This document shows positions 1-9,158 of a stretch of DNA of 64,000 bases, piece after piece. This DNA comes from an uncultured Clostridium sp. (GTDB lineage: Bacteria; Bacillota_I; Bacilli_A; Acholeplasmatales; Anaeroplasmataceae). The translations under genes were made by a program, and so were the position numbers. Numbering within the stretch: position 1 is the first letter of the stretch; each line of letters begins with the position of its first letter. The DNA lies in assembly GCA_946540005.1 (NCBI GenBank), contig CAMNHY010000003.1, positions 1 to 64,000 on the forward strand, given 5' to 3'. Under the pieces are notes generated by a model. The model was not told where the DNA came from and did no database searches. It saw only the letters and a list, made by a program, of their open reading frames with translations.

Positions 1-3
1 AGT

Positions 4-49
4 ACTACTTAGAATTTATAGTCGATATACGATACTACGTAGAATTTAA
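4..49. repeat. Direct repeat at left edge of window
   Basis: A 16-base unit, ACTACTTAGAATTTAT at 4-19, recurs with two changes as ACTACGTAGAATTTAA at 34-49, a period of 30 bases. The 14 bases between them contain TCGATATACGA. The window begins here, so I cannot tell whether these are the last copies of a longer array. The period is too short for a usual CRISPR array. Confidence 0.4.
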
Positions 50-125
50 TATACTTTTTTTATTTTTAATGTATCTAAATTTATACTTCTTTGGTTTAGT
101 TTTTTGTGTTTTTAGTAAATGTTTA

Positions 126-134
126 TGTTATAAT
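126..134 (+). promoter_or_regulatory. Extended -10 promoter for the nucleoid protein gene
   Basis: TGTTATAAT at 126-134 is an extended -10 (TG-N-TATAAT). No convincing -35 lies upstream. It argues against the upstream in-frame ATG at 69 and for the start at 165. Confidence 0.55.
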
Positions 135-164
135 ATTTATACACTGATTTTGGAGATTATTTTT

Positions 165-1154
165 ATGATTATTGCACATGCCGTACTAGAAATTTTAGAT
201 TTAAGAAATAGTCAATATATTTATAGTGATTCTGAATTAGATTTTACTAAAGATTTGACTAATGAATATGTTACAAAGATTATTGAAAAGATTAAAAAGA
301 ATGCTAGTAAGCGTGAAGGAGAATTTAGAGAAACATCAGAACTTAGAAAAACTCTTCAAACATTTAGTCAAGATACTAACTTTACTGAATTTGCAAAATT
401 AGTATCTAAACAATTTGTTGAGGCACTTAAAAAAAGCGAAACTTATATTTCAAGTGATTTATTAGTAGTAGAATATAGGGAAAATAATGAAGATAATTTA
501 GCATTTATCTTCTTAGATAATGAACAAGCTATCACGCACATAATGTATCAAAATGAAGGTAAAACTAATAATCAAATAACTAAATCATTAGATTTATTAC
601 CTCAATCAAGTCTAAAAATTAATACATTTATGATTGTATCATTACCATCTTTAAAATTTTATTCAGTTGAAAAACTTAGAAAAATTGATGGAGTTAAGCA
701 TAAAGTATTAGAAGAAAATGTAGTTGATGCTACATTTAAACCATCAACAAATGATATTTATAAAGCCGTTAAAAATGCCGTAGTCAAATTATCAGAGGCA
801 GATGGATTAGACAAGACTGAAGCTATTGTAAATGCTAAAGAACATTTTAATCGTCATATGGATGAAGAATATTTAGATATAGTATCTTTAGCTGATGATG
901 TGTTTAAAAATGATAGTGTAAAAAAAGAATTTATTAATGATTTAAAGAAAAAAGGTATCAATGAAACAGAACCACTTGAATATGAATTAGTTTCAAATAA
1001 AACTAAAAATTCTAAGATTAAAACTGATACAGGAATAGAATTAACTATTCCAAATGATTATTTCCTTAATAAGGATAATATTGAAATTAAAGATAACGAT
1101 GATGGTACAATGACCATCGAAATTAAAAATTTTACAAGAATAATAAGCAGGTAA
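165..1154 (+). CDS. Nucleoid-associated protein, NdpA/YejK-like
   Basis: The product is about 329 residues. Its opening (MIIAHAVLEILDLRNSQ), the acidic SDSELDF segment near residue 25 and the overall length fit the 37-kDa nucleoid-associated protein family (NdpA/YejK, PF04245). Members bind the nucleoid, but their job is poorly known. I chose ATG 165 because GGAG lies 9 bases upstream and a TATAAT box sits at 129-134, inside the longer open frame that begins at 69. The C-terminus is rich in charged residues. The lipoprotein gene at 1160 starts 5 bases after the stop, so both are probably on one transcript. The family call rests on pattern recognition, not a search. Confidence 0.7.
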   Translation: MIIAHAVLEILDLRNSQYIYSDSELDFTKDLTNEYVTKIIEKIKKNASKREGEFRETSELRKTLQTFSQDTNFTEFAKLVSKQFVEALKKSETYISSDLLVVEYRENNEDNLAFIFLDNEQAITHIMYQNEGKTNNQITKSLDLLPQSSLKINTFMIVSLPSLKFYSVEKLRKIDGVKHKVLEENVVDATFKPSTNDIYKAVKNAVVKLSEADGLDKTEAIVNAKEHFNRHMDEEYLDIVSLADDVFKNDSVKKEFINDLKKKGINETEPLEYELVSNKTKNSKIKTDTGIELTIPNDYFLNKDNIEIKDNDDGTMTIEIKNFTRIISR

Positions 1155-1159
1155 TTGAT

Positions 1160-2407
1160 ATGAAGAAGAAAATTTTATTATTTGGGGTAATGGGATTAAT
1201 TTTATTTACAAGTGGTTGTACAACTGATTATACATCTACTTTAAATCAAAGCGTTATTTCTAGTGAAACTAGTCATACGAGTGATGAAAGTACATCAACT
1301 ATTAATGACGGACTTTTTACTAAAGTATTTAATGATTCTACAAATTGTGGTAAAGGAAGTAGCCCTCAATTTGTTGCATATGAAAAATATAATGTTGGTG
1401 TATATAGAGCACAAACATATTTATCATCAGTATTTACAACACTTTTACCTTCACCTAACATTTCAGGATATGAAATGAGTTCAAGTGTTATGAATCTAAG
1501 TGGTATTAAAGGAATTAAAGCTATTGAATTAACTTATAAATCTGAAAGTGAATTCTATGTTTATGCTTCTGAAAGCCGTGAGATGAGTGAAGAGAATAAG
1601 ACTGTAGTTCCTGCATCAAGCGGAAGAGATTATAAGTATGCAATTGTTAGATTTGATAATGCAAGCTATTATCAAATTACAACTGGTAAAAGTAATTTAA
1701 CAATCAAATCTATGACAATTAGATATGATGGTAAGACTCCAGTTGATGATTATGATTATTTATCATATAAAGCTAATAAAATTAATATGGATGATTTATA
1801 TACTAATTATAATGTTTCTGATGGTGATGTAAGAAGTATTCCAACTGATATTACAATAAATGCTGATGGTACATATACTATAAATGAAACAAAGGAATAT
1901 ACATATCACACAAGAGATTATTTAAAAGCTAATTATAGTGATAAATATGCAGATGATTTAGCTTTATTAGATCCTATTGATGTAATGAATTACTATATGT
2001 TATTCCATACATATCCTATAAATTACTTTACAAAAGAAGAATATGAATCAGGTTTAGGTAGTAATTATTTCTCAAGTTCATGCTTAAGAAGAGTATCTCC
2101 ATATAGTGGTGATTATGGATATGGTGCAGCTGTCCCTGATAATGGTGGAACATATTATGAATTAGATATTGATTTAAATAACACATATTCATTCACTAAT
2201 AGAGGTAACGGTAGAGTTGTAGTTTGGGGAAAAGGATTTAATGGTAAAGGTTATGATAAAAACCCTGTTGCTGTATATACAGATGACCATTATGCTACAT
2301 TTAGAGAATATATGAATTATGGTGTATTAGCTCCTAGATTTAATGCTGAACAAACTTTAACACCATATGTATGGTCTAACCCTACAATTTTATCAAAAAA
2401 TAAATAA
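1160..2407 (+). CDS. Secreted lipoprotein with C-terminal barnase-like ribonuclease domain
   Basis: The product has 415 residues. A signal peptide ends in the lipobox FTSGC with the lipidated Cys at 20. A Ser/Thr-rich linker follows (about 21-50), then a beta-rich domain of unknown type (about 55-190). The last 140 residues resemble the microbial ribonuclease family (barnase, PF00545). The order matches barnase: TK at 291-292 (Lys27), YYELDID with Glu334 (Glu73), NRGNGR with Arg348 and Arg352 (Arg83, Arg87), and TDDHYATF with His377 (His102). All five active-site counterparts are present, so RNA cleavage outside the cell is likely. The gene may share a transcript with the nucleoid protein gene. 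The next gene is a paralogue. I aligned by eye only. Confidence 0.72.
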   Translation: MKKKILLFGVMGLILFTSGCTTDYTSTLNQSVISSETSHTSDESTSTINDGLFTKVFNDSTNCGKGSSPQFVAYEKYNVGVYRAQTYLSSVFTTLLPSPNISGYEMSSSVMNLSGIKGIKAIELTYKSESEFYVYASESREMSEENKTVVPASSGRDYKYAIVRFDNASYYQITTGKSNLTIKSMTIRYDGKTPVDDYDYLSYKANKINMDDLYTNYNVSDGDVRSIPTDITINADGTYTINETKEYTYHTRDYLKANYSDKYADDLALLDPIDVMNYYMLFHTYPINYFTKEEYESGLGSNYFSSSCLRRVSPYSGDYGYGAAVPDNGGTYYELDIDLNNTYSFTNRGNGRVVVWGKGFNGKGYDKNPVAVYTDDHYATFREYMNYGVLAPRFNAEQTLTPYVWSNPTILSKNK

Positions 2408-2414
2408 TTAAAGT

Positions 2415-2443
2415 GCATCTTTAGAAATAAAGATGCTTTTTTT
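2415..2443 (+). terminator. Intrinsic terminator
   Basis: A 9-bp stem (2415-2423 with 2428-2436) with a GAAA loop is followed by seven T. It ends the transcript of the first lipoprotein. Confidence 0.9.
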
Positions 2444-2485
2444 ATACAAAATAAAGAAAATGTATATAAATTGTAATATTAATTG

Positions 2486-2494
2486 TGATATAAT
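2486..2494 (+). promoter_or_regulatory. Extended -10 promoter for second barnase-like lipoprotein
   Basis: TGATATAAT at 2486-2494 is an extended -10. The gene therefore has its own promoter, separate from its paralogue upstream. Confidence 0.6.
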
Positions 2495-2529
2495 TAAAAC
2501 ATACTTTATAAAAGGAAAGACAGAAGAAT

Positions 2530-3882
2530 ATGAAAAAAACTACAAAATTTTTAAGCTTAGCTTTTACAGCTTTAGTTTTATCTTCTTGCCAGGAACTTAA
2601 TTTAACTTCAACTACTATTTCTCAAATTAGTAGTGAATCTTCAAATATTGCGGTAGATAATTCAAGTAAAAGTAGTTCAAGTAGTAGTGAAAGTAGCACT
2701 ACTACATCTGAATTCAGTACTACAACAGAAACTAAAACTACTTCAGAAAATATTAGTTCATCAAGTTCTAGTTCAAGTTCTTATACTTCAACTACAGATT
2801 ATACTAATATAGATTTGTTGGATAAAACAATTAAATCAGATGAAATCGGTGATAATTCTTATTCAACGGGAAATTATGGATATTCTAGTAAAACTAATTT
2901 AACTTATTATAGAACCACTTCACCAAGTGGATGTCTTGTTAAATTGTTAAAGAATCCATCTTTTTCAATCAATCCTCATCCTTCTTGCATAGCTAATAAG
3001 GATCCTTATAATGGCATTAGACAAATTGAAATGACTTATTCAGCTGATTCGGATGCATATTTGTTAGCTTCACTTGACAAATCTTATAGCGAAAAATATG
3101 ACATTAAAAGAAGTTCTACATTTACAACAATTACTTTAAGAATTTCTCCAGCTAGTTATTTTAAGATTTGTTCAACATCATCAGATTTTACAATTAATAA
3201 ATTAACTATTAAATATGATAATGTAACAGAAGTAGATAAGACAGAGTTAACATATTCAGATTTAAGAATTAATATGTCTGATTTTTATGATACTTATACA
3301 CCTACACCTGGTGTTGTAAGAAAGGCTCCATCTAAATTAAATATTAATGATGATGGAACATATTCAGTATCAGAATACAAAGAATATACATATGCAACAA
3401 GTGATTGGGCAAGAAGTCAATCAAATCCAGATCAATATGCCTACACAGATCCTGTTGATGTAGCAAATTATTATATGTTATTCCATACATGGCCAGCAAA
3501 TTATGGAACAAAGAAAGGTGTAAAACAATTAAAAAATATCTTTACATCTAATAAGGTTCGTCAAGTATCTGAATATTCAAGACAAAATGGATATGCAACA
3601 GCCGTGCCATATTTCTATAAAGATAATTTTGTTTATTATGAATTAGATATAGATGTATCTGGTACATATTCAACAGGTAGTAGAGGAACAGGAAGACTAG
3701 TTGTATGGAATACTGGATTTAATGCAACTAATTATGATGAAAATCCTGTAATTGTATTTACAGATGATCATTATGCAACATTTAAGGAATTCTTAAATTA
3801 TTCAACATTTGGTGAAAGGTTTAATGCTGAACAAGCAATTACATCTTATTCATGGTGCCTAAATAAAACTTTAAAGAAATAA
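2530..3882 (+). CDS. Secreted lipoprotein with C-terminal barnase-like ribonuclease domain (paralogue)
   Basis: The product has 450 residues and is a diverged paralogue of the previous gene with the same three-part design. The signal peptide ends at LSSC (Cys20). The Ser/Thr linker is much longer, about 75 residues made almost wholly of Ser, Thr and Glu. The middle beta-rich domain spans about 95-230, and the barnase-like end follows. Active-site counterparts are Lys328, Glu371, Arg385, Arg389 and His414. The long linker probably reaches through a surface layer. The gene stands between its own promoter and terminator. No barstar-like inhibitor (about 90 acidic residues) is seen nearby. A role in nucleic-acid scavenging or in attacking neighbours is inference. 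Confidence 0.72.
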   Translation: MKKTTKFLSLAFTALVLSSCQELNLTSTTISQISSESSNIAVDNSSKSSSSSSESSTTTSEFSTTTETKTTSENISSSSSSSSSYTSTTDYTNIDLLDKTIKSDEIGDNSYSTGNYGYSSKTNLTYYRTTSPSGCLVKLLKNPSFSINPHPSCIANKDPYNGIRQIEMTYSADSDAYLLASLDKSYSEKYDIKRSSTFTTITLRISPASYFKICSTSSDFTINKLTIKYDNVTEVDKTELTYSDLRINMSDFYDTYTPTPGVVRKAPSKLNINDDGTYSVSEYKEYTYATSDWARSQSNPDQYAYTDPVDVANYYMLFHTWPANYGTKKGVKQLKNIFTSNKVRQVSEYSRQNGYATAVPYFYKDNFVYYELDIDVSGTYSTGSRGTGRLVVWNTGFNATNYDENPVIVFTDDHYATFKEFLNYSTFGERFNAEQAITSYSWCLNKTLKK

Positions 3883-3884
3883 TT

Positions 3885-3910
3885 GAATGGACGTTAAGTC
3901 CATTCTTTTT
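3885..3910 (+). terminator. Intrinsic terminator
   Basis: GAATGGAC (3885-3892) pairs with GTCCATTC (3898-3905), followed by five T. Confidence 0.88.
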
Positions 3911-3982
3911 CAATATTCTTTACAATTCTACAAAAATAAAGAGATTTTATAAGGTTTAAATGTTTAAATTTCCTTTTAGGTA

Positions 3983-3991
3983 TGGTATAAT
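3983..3991 (+). promoter_or_regulatory. Extended -10 promoter for SNF2 gene
   Basis: TGGTATAAT at 3983-3991. Transcription would begin near 3998, which rules out the TTG at 3991 as start codon. Confidence 0.6.
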
Positions 3992-4029
3992 TGATAAAGT
4001 GGGAATTTTTATATATGGATGGTGAATTT

Positions 4030-7029
4030 ATGTCAAAAATTGAAATTTCTGAAATCAGAAAGAAAGCTGATTCGTTAAAGGAATTAAATGAGGGGTATAA
4101 ACTTTATCAATTAAAGGATTATGAAGAATTTGAATTTGAGATAGTAAGAATCCCAACTCTATCATTCAAAGCCAGTGCTATTTTTAATGATGAAAGAGTT
4201 ACTATTGAATATGGAAAAGATGTAAAAGGTGATTGTTCTTGTAAATTAAATAATGGACTTTGTAGACATGAGATTTGTTTATTCTTTGTACTACGTGATA
4301 AGCTTAATACATTATTTACAGACAAAGAAAGCGAAGAGGTTTTCTTTGATAATGCTAAGCAAGATGAGTTCATGCAAGACTTAATGGAAATAAATATTTT
4401 AAGAAATGTATTTGAATATACACTTCTACCTATTTTATCATTTAGAGATGATAAATTAGTTTTATCTTTAAAATTTAAATGTAGAGATGATGAAATTGAT
4501 GTAGTAGATCTTCCTAAATTCATCAAAGATTTAGATACTAAACAAATTGTCACAATCAACAATAATAAATATAGAATTGAATATAAGTATTTTGATGATG
4601 AGGGCAAAAAAATTATTGATATCTTATATTTAATTAAAGATTCAATTAAATCTGAAGGACTATTTACTATTGTTCCCGCTGAAACATTAAATATCATTTA
4701 TAATGAAAACTTAAAACGTCTTTATTATGATAATTCAGTTTATAAGATGAAAGCTGAGTTTAGTACTGAATGGCCTAAGGTTAAATTAGTACTTGAAGAT
4801 AATTTATTAAGATTAAATTTCTATGATTTTAAGGTTTTAATAACTAAATCTAACTCATATGTTTTTGTTGCAGATACAATTCATGTTATATCACATAAAG
4901 ATTTAATGTATTCATCTTTAATAAATTATTTATCTATTAAGAAGACATTAGAATTAAATCAAAATAATAAAGAAATTTTCTTAAATAATTTCTATCCTCT
5001 ATACAAAAATCAAGTTAACACATTTGAAAATGAAAAGAGAGATGAAATTGTAATTAATACTTATTTAAACTATGAAGGTGGTTCTTTAAAACTTCATTAT
5101 GATGGTGATTTTGAAGAAGAAACATTCTATTTAAAAAAGAAAAATTATAAACTTCTTGTAAGAAATTTAGGATTTGTTAAAAAGAATAATTACTCAATCA
5201 ATGATTTTGATACTGTATGCGATATTTTAAATACTAAATTAGATTTATTTAAAGAATATGGCACATTATATATTGATAAGAATATTGAAAACCAAAAATT
5301 CTATAAGATGAATTCTAATAAACTTCGTTTCCATTTAACTGGTTCAATTATAACATTAACATTTGATGGAATGAAGTATAACGCAAACGAGTTAAAGGAT
5401 ATTTTAATTGCGTATAAAGAGAATAAGCATTATGTTAAATTAGATGATGATACAATCATTTCAATTGATCCTGACACAGCTGAATTATTTGATAAGCTGG
5501 TTACAGAACTTGGTGTTGATAATATTTCTGATAATATTCAAATACCATTATATCAAGCATATTTTATTTCATCTCGTTATAAAGATTTAATTGAATCAAA
5601 TCAATTATTAGATAAGTTTAGTAATGATATGATCAATTATAATTCATTAGAATATGAATTAAATGATACAATTAAGAATCAATTGAGAGATTATCAACTT
5701 CAAGGATTTAAGTGGTTAAAGATTTTATCTAGTTATAATTTAGGTGGAGTCTTAGCTGATGACATGGGACTTGGTAAGACTCTTGAGGTTATCGCATTAA
5801 TTGATACATTCTATCAAGAAAAATCTTCAATTGTTGTCGCACCAACATCATTAATCTTTAACTGGGAAATTGAATTTAAAAAATTCGCTCCACAAATTCC
5901 TGTAGAAGTAATTTATGGACTATCTCGTGATAAAGATGTAATCGATGATGCATATAATAAGAAAAAAGTATTGATTACAAGTTATGAATCATTACGTATG
6001 GATATTGACAAATATGAAGGTAAAACATTTAAGACAATTATTGTAGATGAAGCTCAATTTATTAAGAACCCAGACGCATTAAAGACTTTAGCTTGTAAGA
6101 AGTTAAAAGGTGAATCTAAGTTCGCATTAACAGGTACACCAATTGAAAACTCATTAATTGATTTATGGTCAATTTTTGATTTCATATTACCAGGTTATAT
6201 GAAAACTAAGAAAGAATTCGCTAAGAATTATGAAAACTTCCAAGATAAACAATTACTTCAAGAATTAAATAAGAAGGCTTCTCCATTTATCTTAAGAAGA
6301 TTAAAAGCGGATGTTCTTGATCTTAAAGAGAAGATTGAATACCCTGTATTCAATATTATGTCTGAAGAAGAAAGAAAATTATATGATGCATATCTTCTTG
6401 AAGCACAAAATGAAATCGCAAAAGATAATTTTGCAATTTCACATGTATTAAGTTTATTAACTCGTTTAAGAGAATTAGCTTGTGAACCAAGATTATTCTT
6501 AGAGGATGTTAAGACTCGTAATACTAAGTTAGATAAATTAATGGAAATTGTAGATGAAAAGATTGAAGATGGACATAAGATGTTAATTTTCTCTCAATTC
6601 ACATCAATGTTTGGATTTATTGAAGAAAGATTAAAAGCCGCAGGTATTAAATACTTTATTCTTACAGGTAAAACACCAGCCCAAGAAAGAATTGAATTAG
6701 TAAACAATTTTAATAATGATCCAGAGATTAAAGTATTCCTAATTTCATTAAAGGCCGGTGGTACAGGTCTTACTCTTACAAGTGCAGATACAGTTATTCA
6801 CTATGATCCATGGTGGAATGTTGCTGCCATGAACCAAGCTACAGACAGAACTTATAGAATTGGTCAAAAGAATCAAGTTAATGTTATCAAATTAATTAAT
6901 AAGGATACAATTGAAGATAGAATTGTTGAACTTCAAAATCGTAAACAAATGTTAACAGATGAAGTTATTTCAGAAGAAGATTTTGTTAATAAATTATCAA
7001 AAGATGACATTAAGAATTTATTTAGATAA
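4030..7029 (+). CDS. SWIM-domain SNF2-family DNA helicase/translocase
   Basis: The product is about 999 residues. An N-terminal SWIM zinc finger is visible as Cys69-x-Cys71 ... Cys78-x-His80. A long middle region follows, then a complete SNF2 ATPase: Walker A ADDMGLGKT (Lys583), DEAQ box (about 673), and the C-terminal helicase half with QATDRTYRIGQ near the end. Such proteins move along double-stranded DNA, usually in transcription or repair. I took ATG 4030, since GGTG precedes it by five bases; ATG 4015 is also possible. The gene at 7046 follows 16 bases after the stop, so the next genes may be co-transcribed. Confidence 0.9.
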   Translation: MSKIEISEIRKKADSLKELNEGYKLYQLKDYEEFEFEIVRIPTLSFKASAIFNDERVTIEYGKDVKGDCSCKLNNGLCRHEICLFFVLRDKLNTLFTDKESEEVFFDNAKQDEFMQDLMEINILRNVFEYTLLPILSFRDDKLVLSLKFKCRDDEIDVVDLPKFIKDLDTKQIVTINNNKYRIEYKYFDDEGKKIIDILYLIKDSIKSEGLFTIVPAETLNIIYNENLKRLYYDNSVYKMKAEFSTEWPKVKLVLEDNLLRLNFYDFKVLITKSNSYVFVADTIHVISHKDLMYSSLINYLSIKKTLELNQNNKEIFLNNFYPLYKNQVNTFENEKRDEIVINTYLNYEGGSLKLHYDGDFEEETFYLKKKNYKLLVRNLGFVKKNNYSINDFDTVCDILNTKLDLFKEYGTLYIDKNIENQKFYKMNSNKLRFHLTGSIITLTFDGMKYNANELKDILIAYKENKHYVKLDDDTIISIDPDTAELFDKLVTELGVDNISDNIQIPLYQAYFISSRYKDLIESNQLLDKFSNDMINYNSLEYELNDTIKNQLRDYQLQGFKWLKILSSYNLGGVLADDMGLGKTLEVIALIDTFYQEKSSIVVAPTSLIFNWEIEFKKFAPQIPVEVIYGLSRDKDVIDDAYNKKKVLITSYESLRMDIDKYEGKTFKTIIVDEAQFIKNPDALKTLACKKLKGESKFALTGTPIENSLIDLWSIFDFILPGYMKTKKEFAKNYENFQDKQLLQELNKKASPFILRRLKADVLDLKEKIEYPVFNIMSEEERKLYDAYLLEAQNEIAKDNFAISHVLSLLTRLRELACEPRLFLEDVKTRNTKLDKLMEIVDEKIEDGHKMLIFSQFTSMFGFIEERLKAAGIKYFILTGKTPAQERIELVNNFNNDPEIKVFLISLKAGGTGLTLTSADTVIHYDPWWNVAAMNQATDRTYRIGQKNQVNVIKLINKDTIEDRIVELQNRKQMLTDEVISEEDFVNKLSKDDIKNLFR

Positions 7030-7045
7030 TTAAAAGGAGATTAAT

Positions 7046-7585
7046 ATGAAAGTTTTATTTGCAAGTGATATACATGGTTCTTTCTACTATGCTAATTTAT
7101 TAGTAGAAAAATTTAAAAAAGGTAATTTCGATAAGTTATTATTACTTGGTGATATTTTATATCATGGACCTAGAAATGATCTTCCTAAAGATTATAATCC
7201 TAAAAAAGTAATACCTATTTTAAACGAAATTAAAGATAAGATTATTTGCGTACAAGGAAATTGTGATGCAGAAGTTGATCAAATGGTATTAGAATTTCCT
7301 ATTTTACGTGAAGCATGTGTTGAGATAGATGGGATTAATTATTATTTAACACATGGCCATGTTCATAATCCTAATAGCCCTATTAATGTAAATGATGGAG
7401 TTGTATTATATGGACATAGTCATGTAATTAATATTGAAAATGTTGGACCTGTTTATTACATAAACCCAGGTTCAACTTCAATACCAAAAGAAAAAATGAT
7501 ACATTCTTATGGTGTAATTGAAAATAGAAAGGTAACAATAAAAAATCTTTTAACAGATGAAGATGTTGTTAGCGTTCAATTATAA
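7046..7585 (+). CDS. yfcE: YfcE-type metallophosphoesterase (phosphodiesterase)
   Basis: The product has 179 residues. It carries the calcineurin-like motif series in order: SDIHG near the N-terminus (Asp8, His10), LLLGD, GNCD, THGHVH and YGHSH. Length and motifs fit the YfcE/MJ0936 group, small cytosolic enzymes that hydrolyse phosphodiesters with two bound metals, with unknown natural substrate. AAAGGAG precedes the start. The stop overlaps the ATG of the HAD gene by one base (TAATG), so the two are translationally linked. Confidence 0.85.
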   Translation: MKVLFASDIHGSFYYANLLVEKFKKGNFDKLLLLGDILYHGPRNDLPKDYNPKKVIPILNEIKDKIICVQGNCDAEVDQMVLEFPILREACVEIDGINYYLTHGHVHNPNSPINVNDGVVLYGHSHVINIENVGPVYYINPGSTSIPKEKMIHSYGVIENRKVTIKNLLTDEDVVSVQL

Positions 7586-8247
7586 TGAAATGTATAATTT
7601 TTGACTTAGATGGAACACTTTTATATACATTAGAAGATATAAACGACGCGATTAATTTCGCGTTGTCTTCTTTTAATATACGAAAAAATTCATTAGATGA
7701 AACTAAGACATATGTTGGTAATGGTGCTAAAGATTTAGTATTAAGAAGTATTTATCATAGATATGATACTAGACTGTTCTTAAAAAATGCATTTTTTGAT
7801 GAAGTTTTTAAAAAATATCAAGAAAGATATAGCGAAATAAGAATGAATAAGACTAGACCTTATGATGGAATTGTTGAATTATTAAATGATTTAGCAAAAA
7901 AAGGTTATTTATTAGCTGTACTATCTAATAAACCTGATAAAGATTGTAAAGAAATCATAAATAAATATTTTCCTAATATTTTTAATTTAGTGGTAGGTCA
8001 AAGAGAAGGAGTACCACTAAAGCCTAATCCTTACGTACTTGAAGAGATTATGAATAAATTAGATATAACTAAAGAAGATATTATTTATGTAGGAGATTCT
8101 TTAGTTGATATTGAATTTTCTAAAAATGCTAATATAAAATGTGTTAGTGTATCTTATGGATATTGTTTAAAAGATATTTTAAAACTAAAAAATGATTTAA
8201 TTTGTGATAATGTTAAAGAATTAGGTGATGTGCTAAATGATAACTAA
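7585..8247 (+). CDS. HAD-family phosphatase, phosphoglycolate phosphatase-like
   Basis: The product has 220 residues with all HAD motifs: DLDGTL near residue 8 (nucleophile Asp), LSNKPDK in the middle, Lys in LKPNP, and YVGDSLVDIEF. The helical cap after motif I fits the Gph/PpaX group. Substrate cannot be read from sequence; phosphoglycolate and pyrophosphate are both known in relatives. It overlaps the genes on both sides, by one base upstream and 11 bases downstream. Confidence 0.82.
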   Translation: MKCIIFDLDGTLLYTLEDINDAINFALSSFNIRKNSLDETKTYVGNGAKDLVLRSIYHRYDTRLFLKNAFFDEVFKKYQERYSEIRMNKTRPYDGIVELLNDLAKKGYLLAVLSNKPDKDCKEIINKYFPNIFNLVVGQREGVPLKPNPYVLEEIMNKLDITKEDIIYVGDSLVDIEFSKNANIKCVSVSYGYCLKDILKLKNDLICDNVKELGDVLNDN

Positions 8248-9121
8248 AGAAGAATTAGAAAATCTTATAAAAAAAGAATATCCTAATGATTATATTTCAA
8301 TAATGGAAGGCTTTAAAACTTCAAGAAATACATCATTTAGATTAAATAGACTTACTTCAACTAAAGAAGAAGTAGATAAATTTTTAATTGAAAATAATAT
8401 TAAATTTAAAAATCCTAACTTTTTTTCTGATGCATATATTTTAGAAGAAAAAATGGATTTATCTAATACTGATTTATTTAAAGAAGCTAAGATTTATCTC
8501 CAATCATTATCAAGCCAAATTCCACCACTATTCTTGGATTTAGATACTTCAAATGAAATTTTAGATATGTGTGCTGCACCTGGTGGAAAGACATGCGAAA
8601 TTGCATCATTGACTTTAAATAAAAAAGATTTATTAGCTGTTGAAGCTAATAAAATTAGAGCTGATAGATTAAAATATAATCTAAATATGCAAAAGGCTAA
8701 AGCTAATGTTATTGTTACAGATGCAAAGAAATTAGATGAATTCTTTAGATTTGATACTATTTTATTAGATGCACCTTGTTCAGGTAGTGGTACTTTAAAT
8801 TTAAATAATCCTAAAGATATGAAGTATTTTTCATATGAATTAGTTTTAAATTCAGCTAAAACTCAATTAGCATTATTAAAAAAGGCTTTAGAAATTCTAA
8901 AGCCAGGGCACACTTTAATTTATTCAACATGCTCAATTTTAAAAGAAGAGAATGAAAATATTTTAAAGAAAGTTTTAAATGATAAAATTGTTATTGAAAA
9001 AATTGAATTAGATATTGATAAATCTAATTTATTACCAAGTTCTATAGATGGTGTTATTACAGTTAAACCTTCTAAAGAATTTGAAGGATTTTTCATTTCA
9101 AAAATTAAAAAGATTAAATAA
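8237..9121 (+). CDS. RNA cytosine C5-methyltransferase, NOL1/NOP2/Sun (RsmB/RsmF) family
   Basis: The product has 294 residues, so it holds the catalytic domain without the long RNA-binding extensions of RsmB or RsmF. The SAM site is seen as MCAAPGGKT, and two catalytic Cys as DAPCSGSG and STCS. These enzymes make m5C in rRNA or tRNA; which base is modified here is unknown. The start overlaps the HAD gene by 11 bases. The transcript ends at a terminator shared with clpB on the other strand. Confidence 0.85.
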   Translation: MITKEELENLIKKEYPNDYISIMEGFKTSRNTSFRLNRLTSTKEEVDKFLIENNIKFKNPNFFSDAYILEEKMDLSNTDLFKEAKIYLQSLSSQIPPLFLDLDTSNEILDMCAAPGGKTCEIASLTLNKKDLLAVEANKIRADRLKYNLNMQKAKANVIVTDAKKLDEFFRFDTILLDAPCSGSGTLNLNNPKDMKYFSYELVLNSAKTQLALLKKALEILKPGHTLIYSTCSILKEENENILKKVLNDKIVIEKIELDIDKSNLLPSSIDGVITVKPSKEFEGFFISKIKKIK

Positions 9122-9129
9122 TTTAAAAA

Positions 9130-9158
9130 GCGTCATTTTAAATGACGCCCTTTTTTTT
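9130..9158. terminator. Bidirectional intrinsic terminator
   Basis: GCGTCAT pairs with ATGACGC (9130-9148), with A-rich sequence on the left and eight T on the right. It serves the methyltransferase on the plus strand and clpB on the minus strand. Confidence 0.85.

Noticed and set aside
1-49. Possible end of a CRISPR array
   Set aside because: The unit recurs every 30 bases, too short for repeat plus spacer, only two copies are visible, and no cas gene is in the window.
69-164. N-terminal extension of the nucleoid protein
   Set aside because: The stretch contains the promoter and lacks a ribosome site before ATG 69.
4119-4697. 192-codon minus-strand ORF inside the SNF2 gene
   Set aside because: Antisense shadow of a well-supported helicase frame; no ribosome site and no recognisable product.
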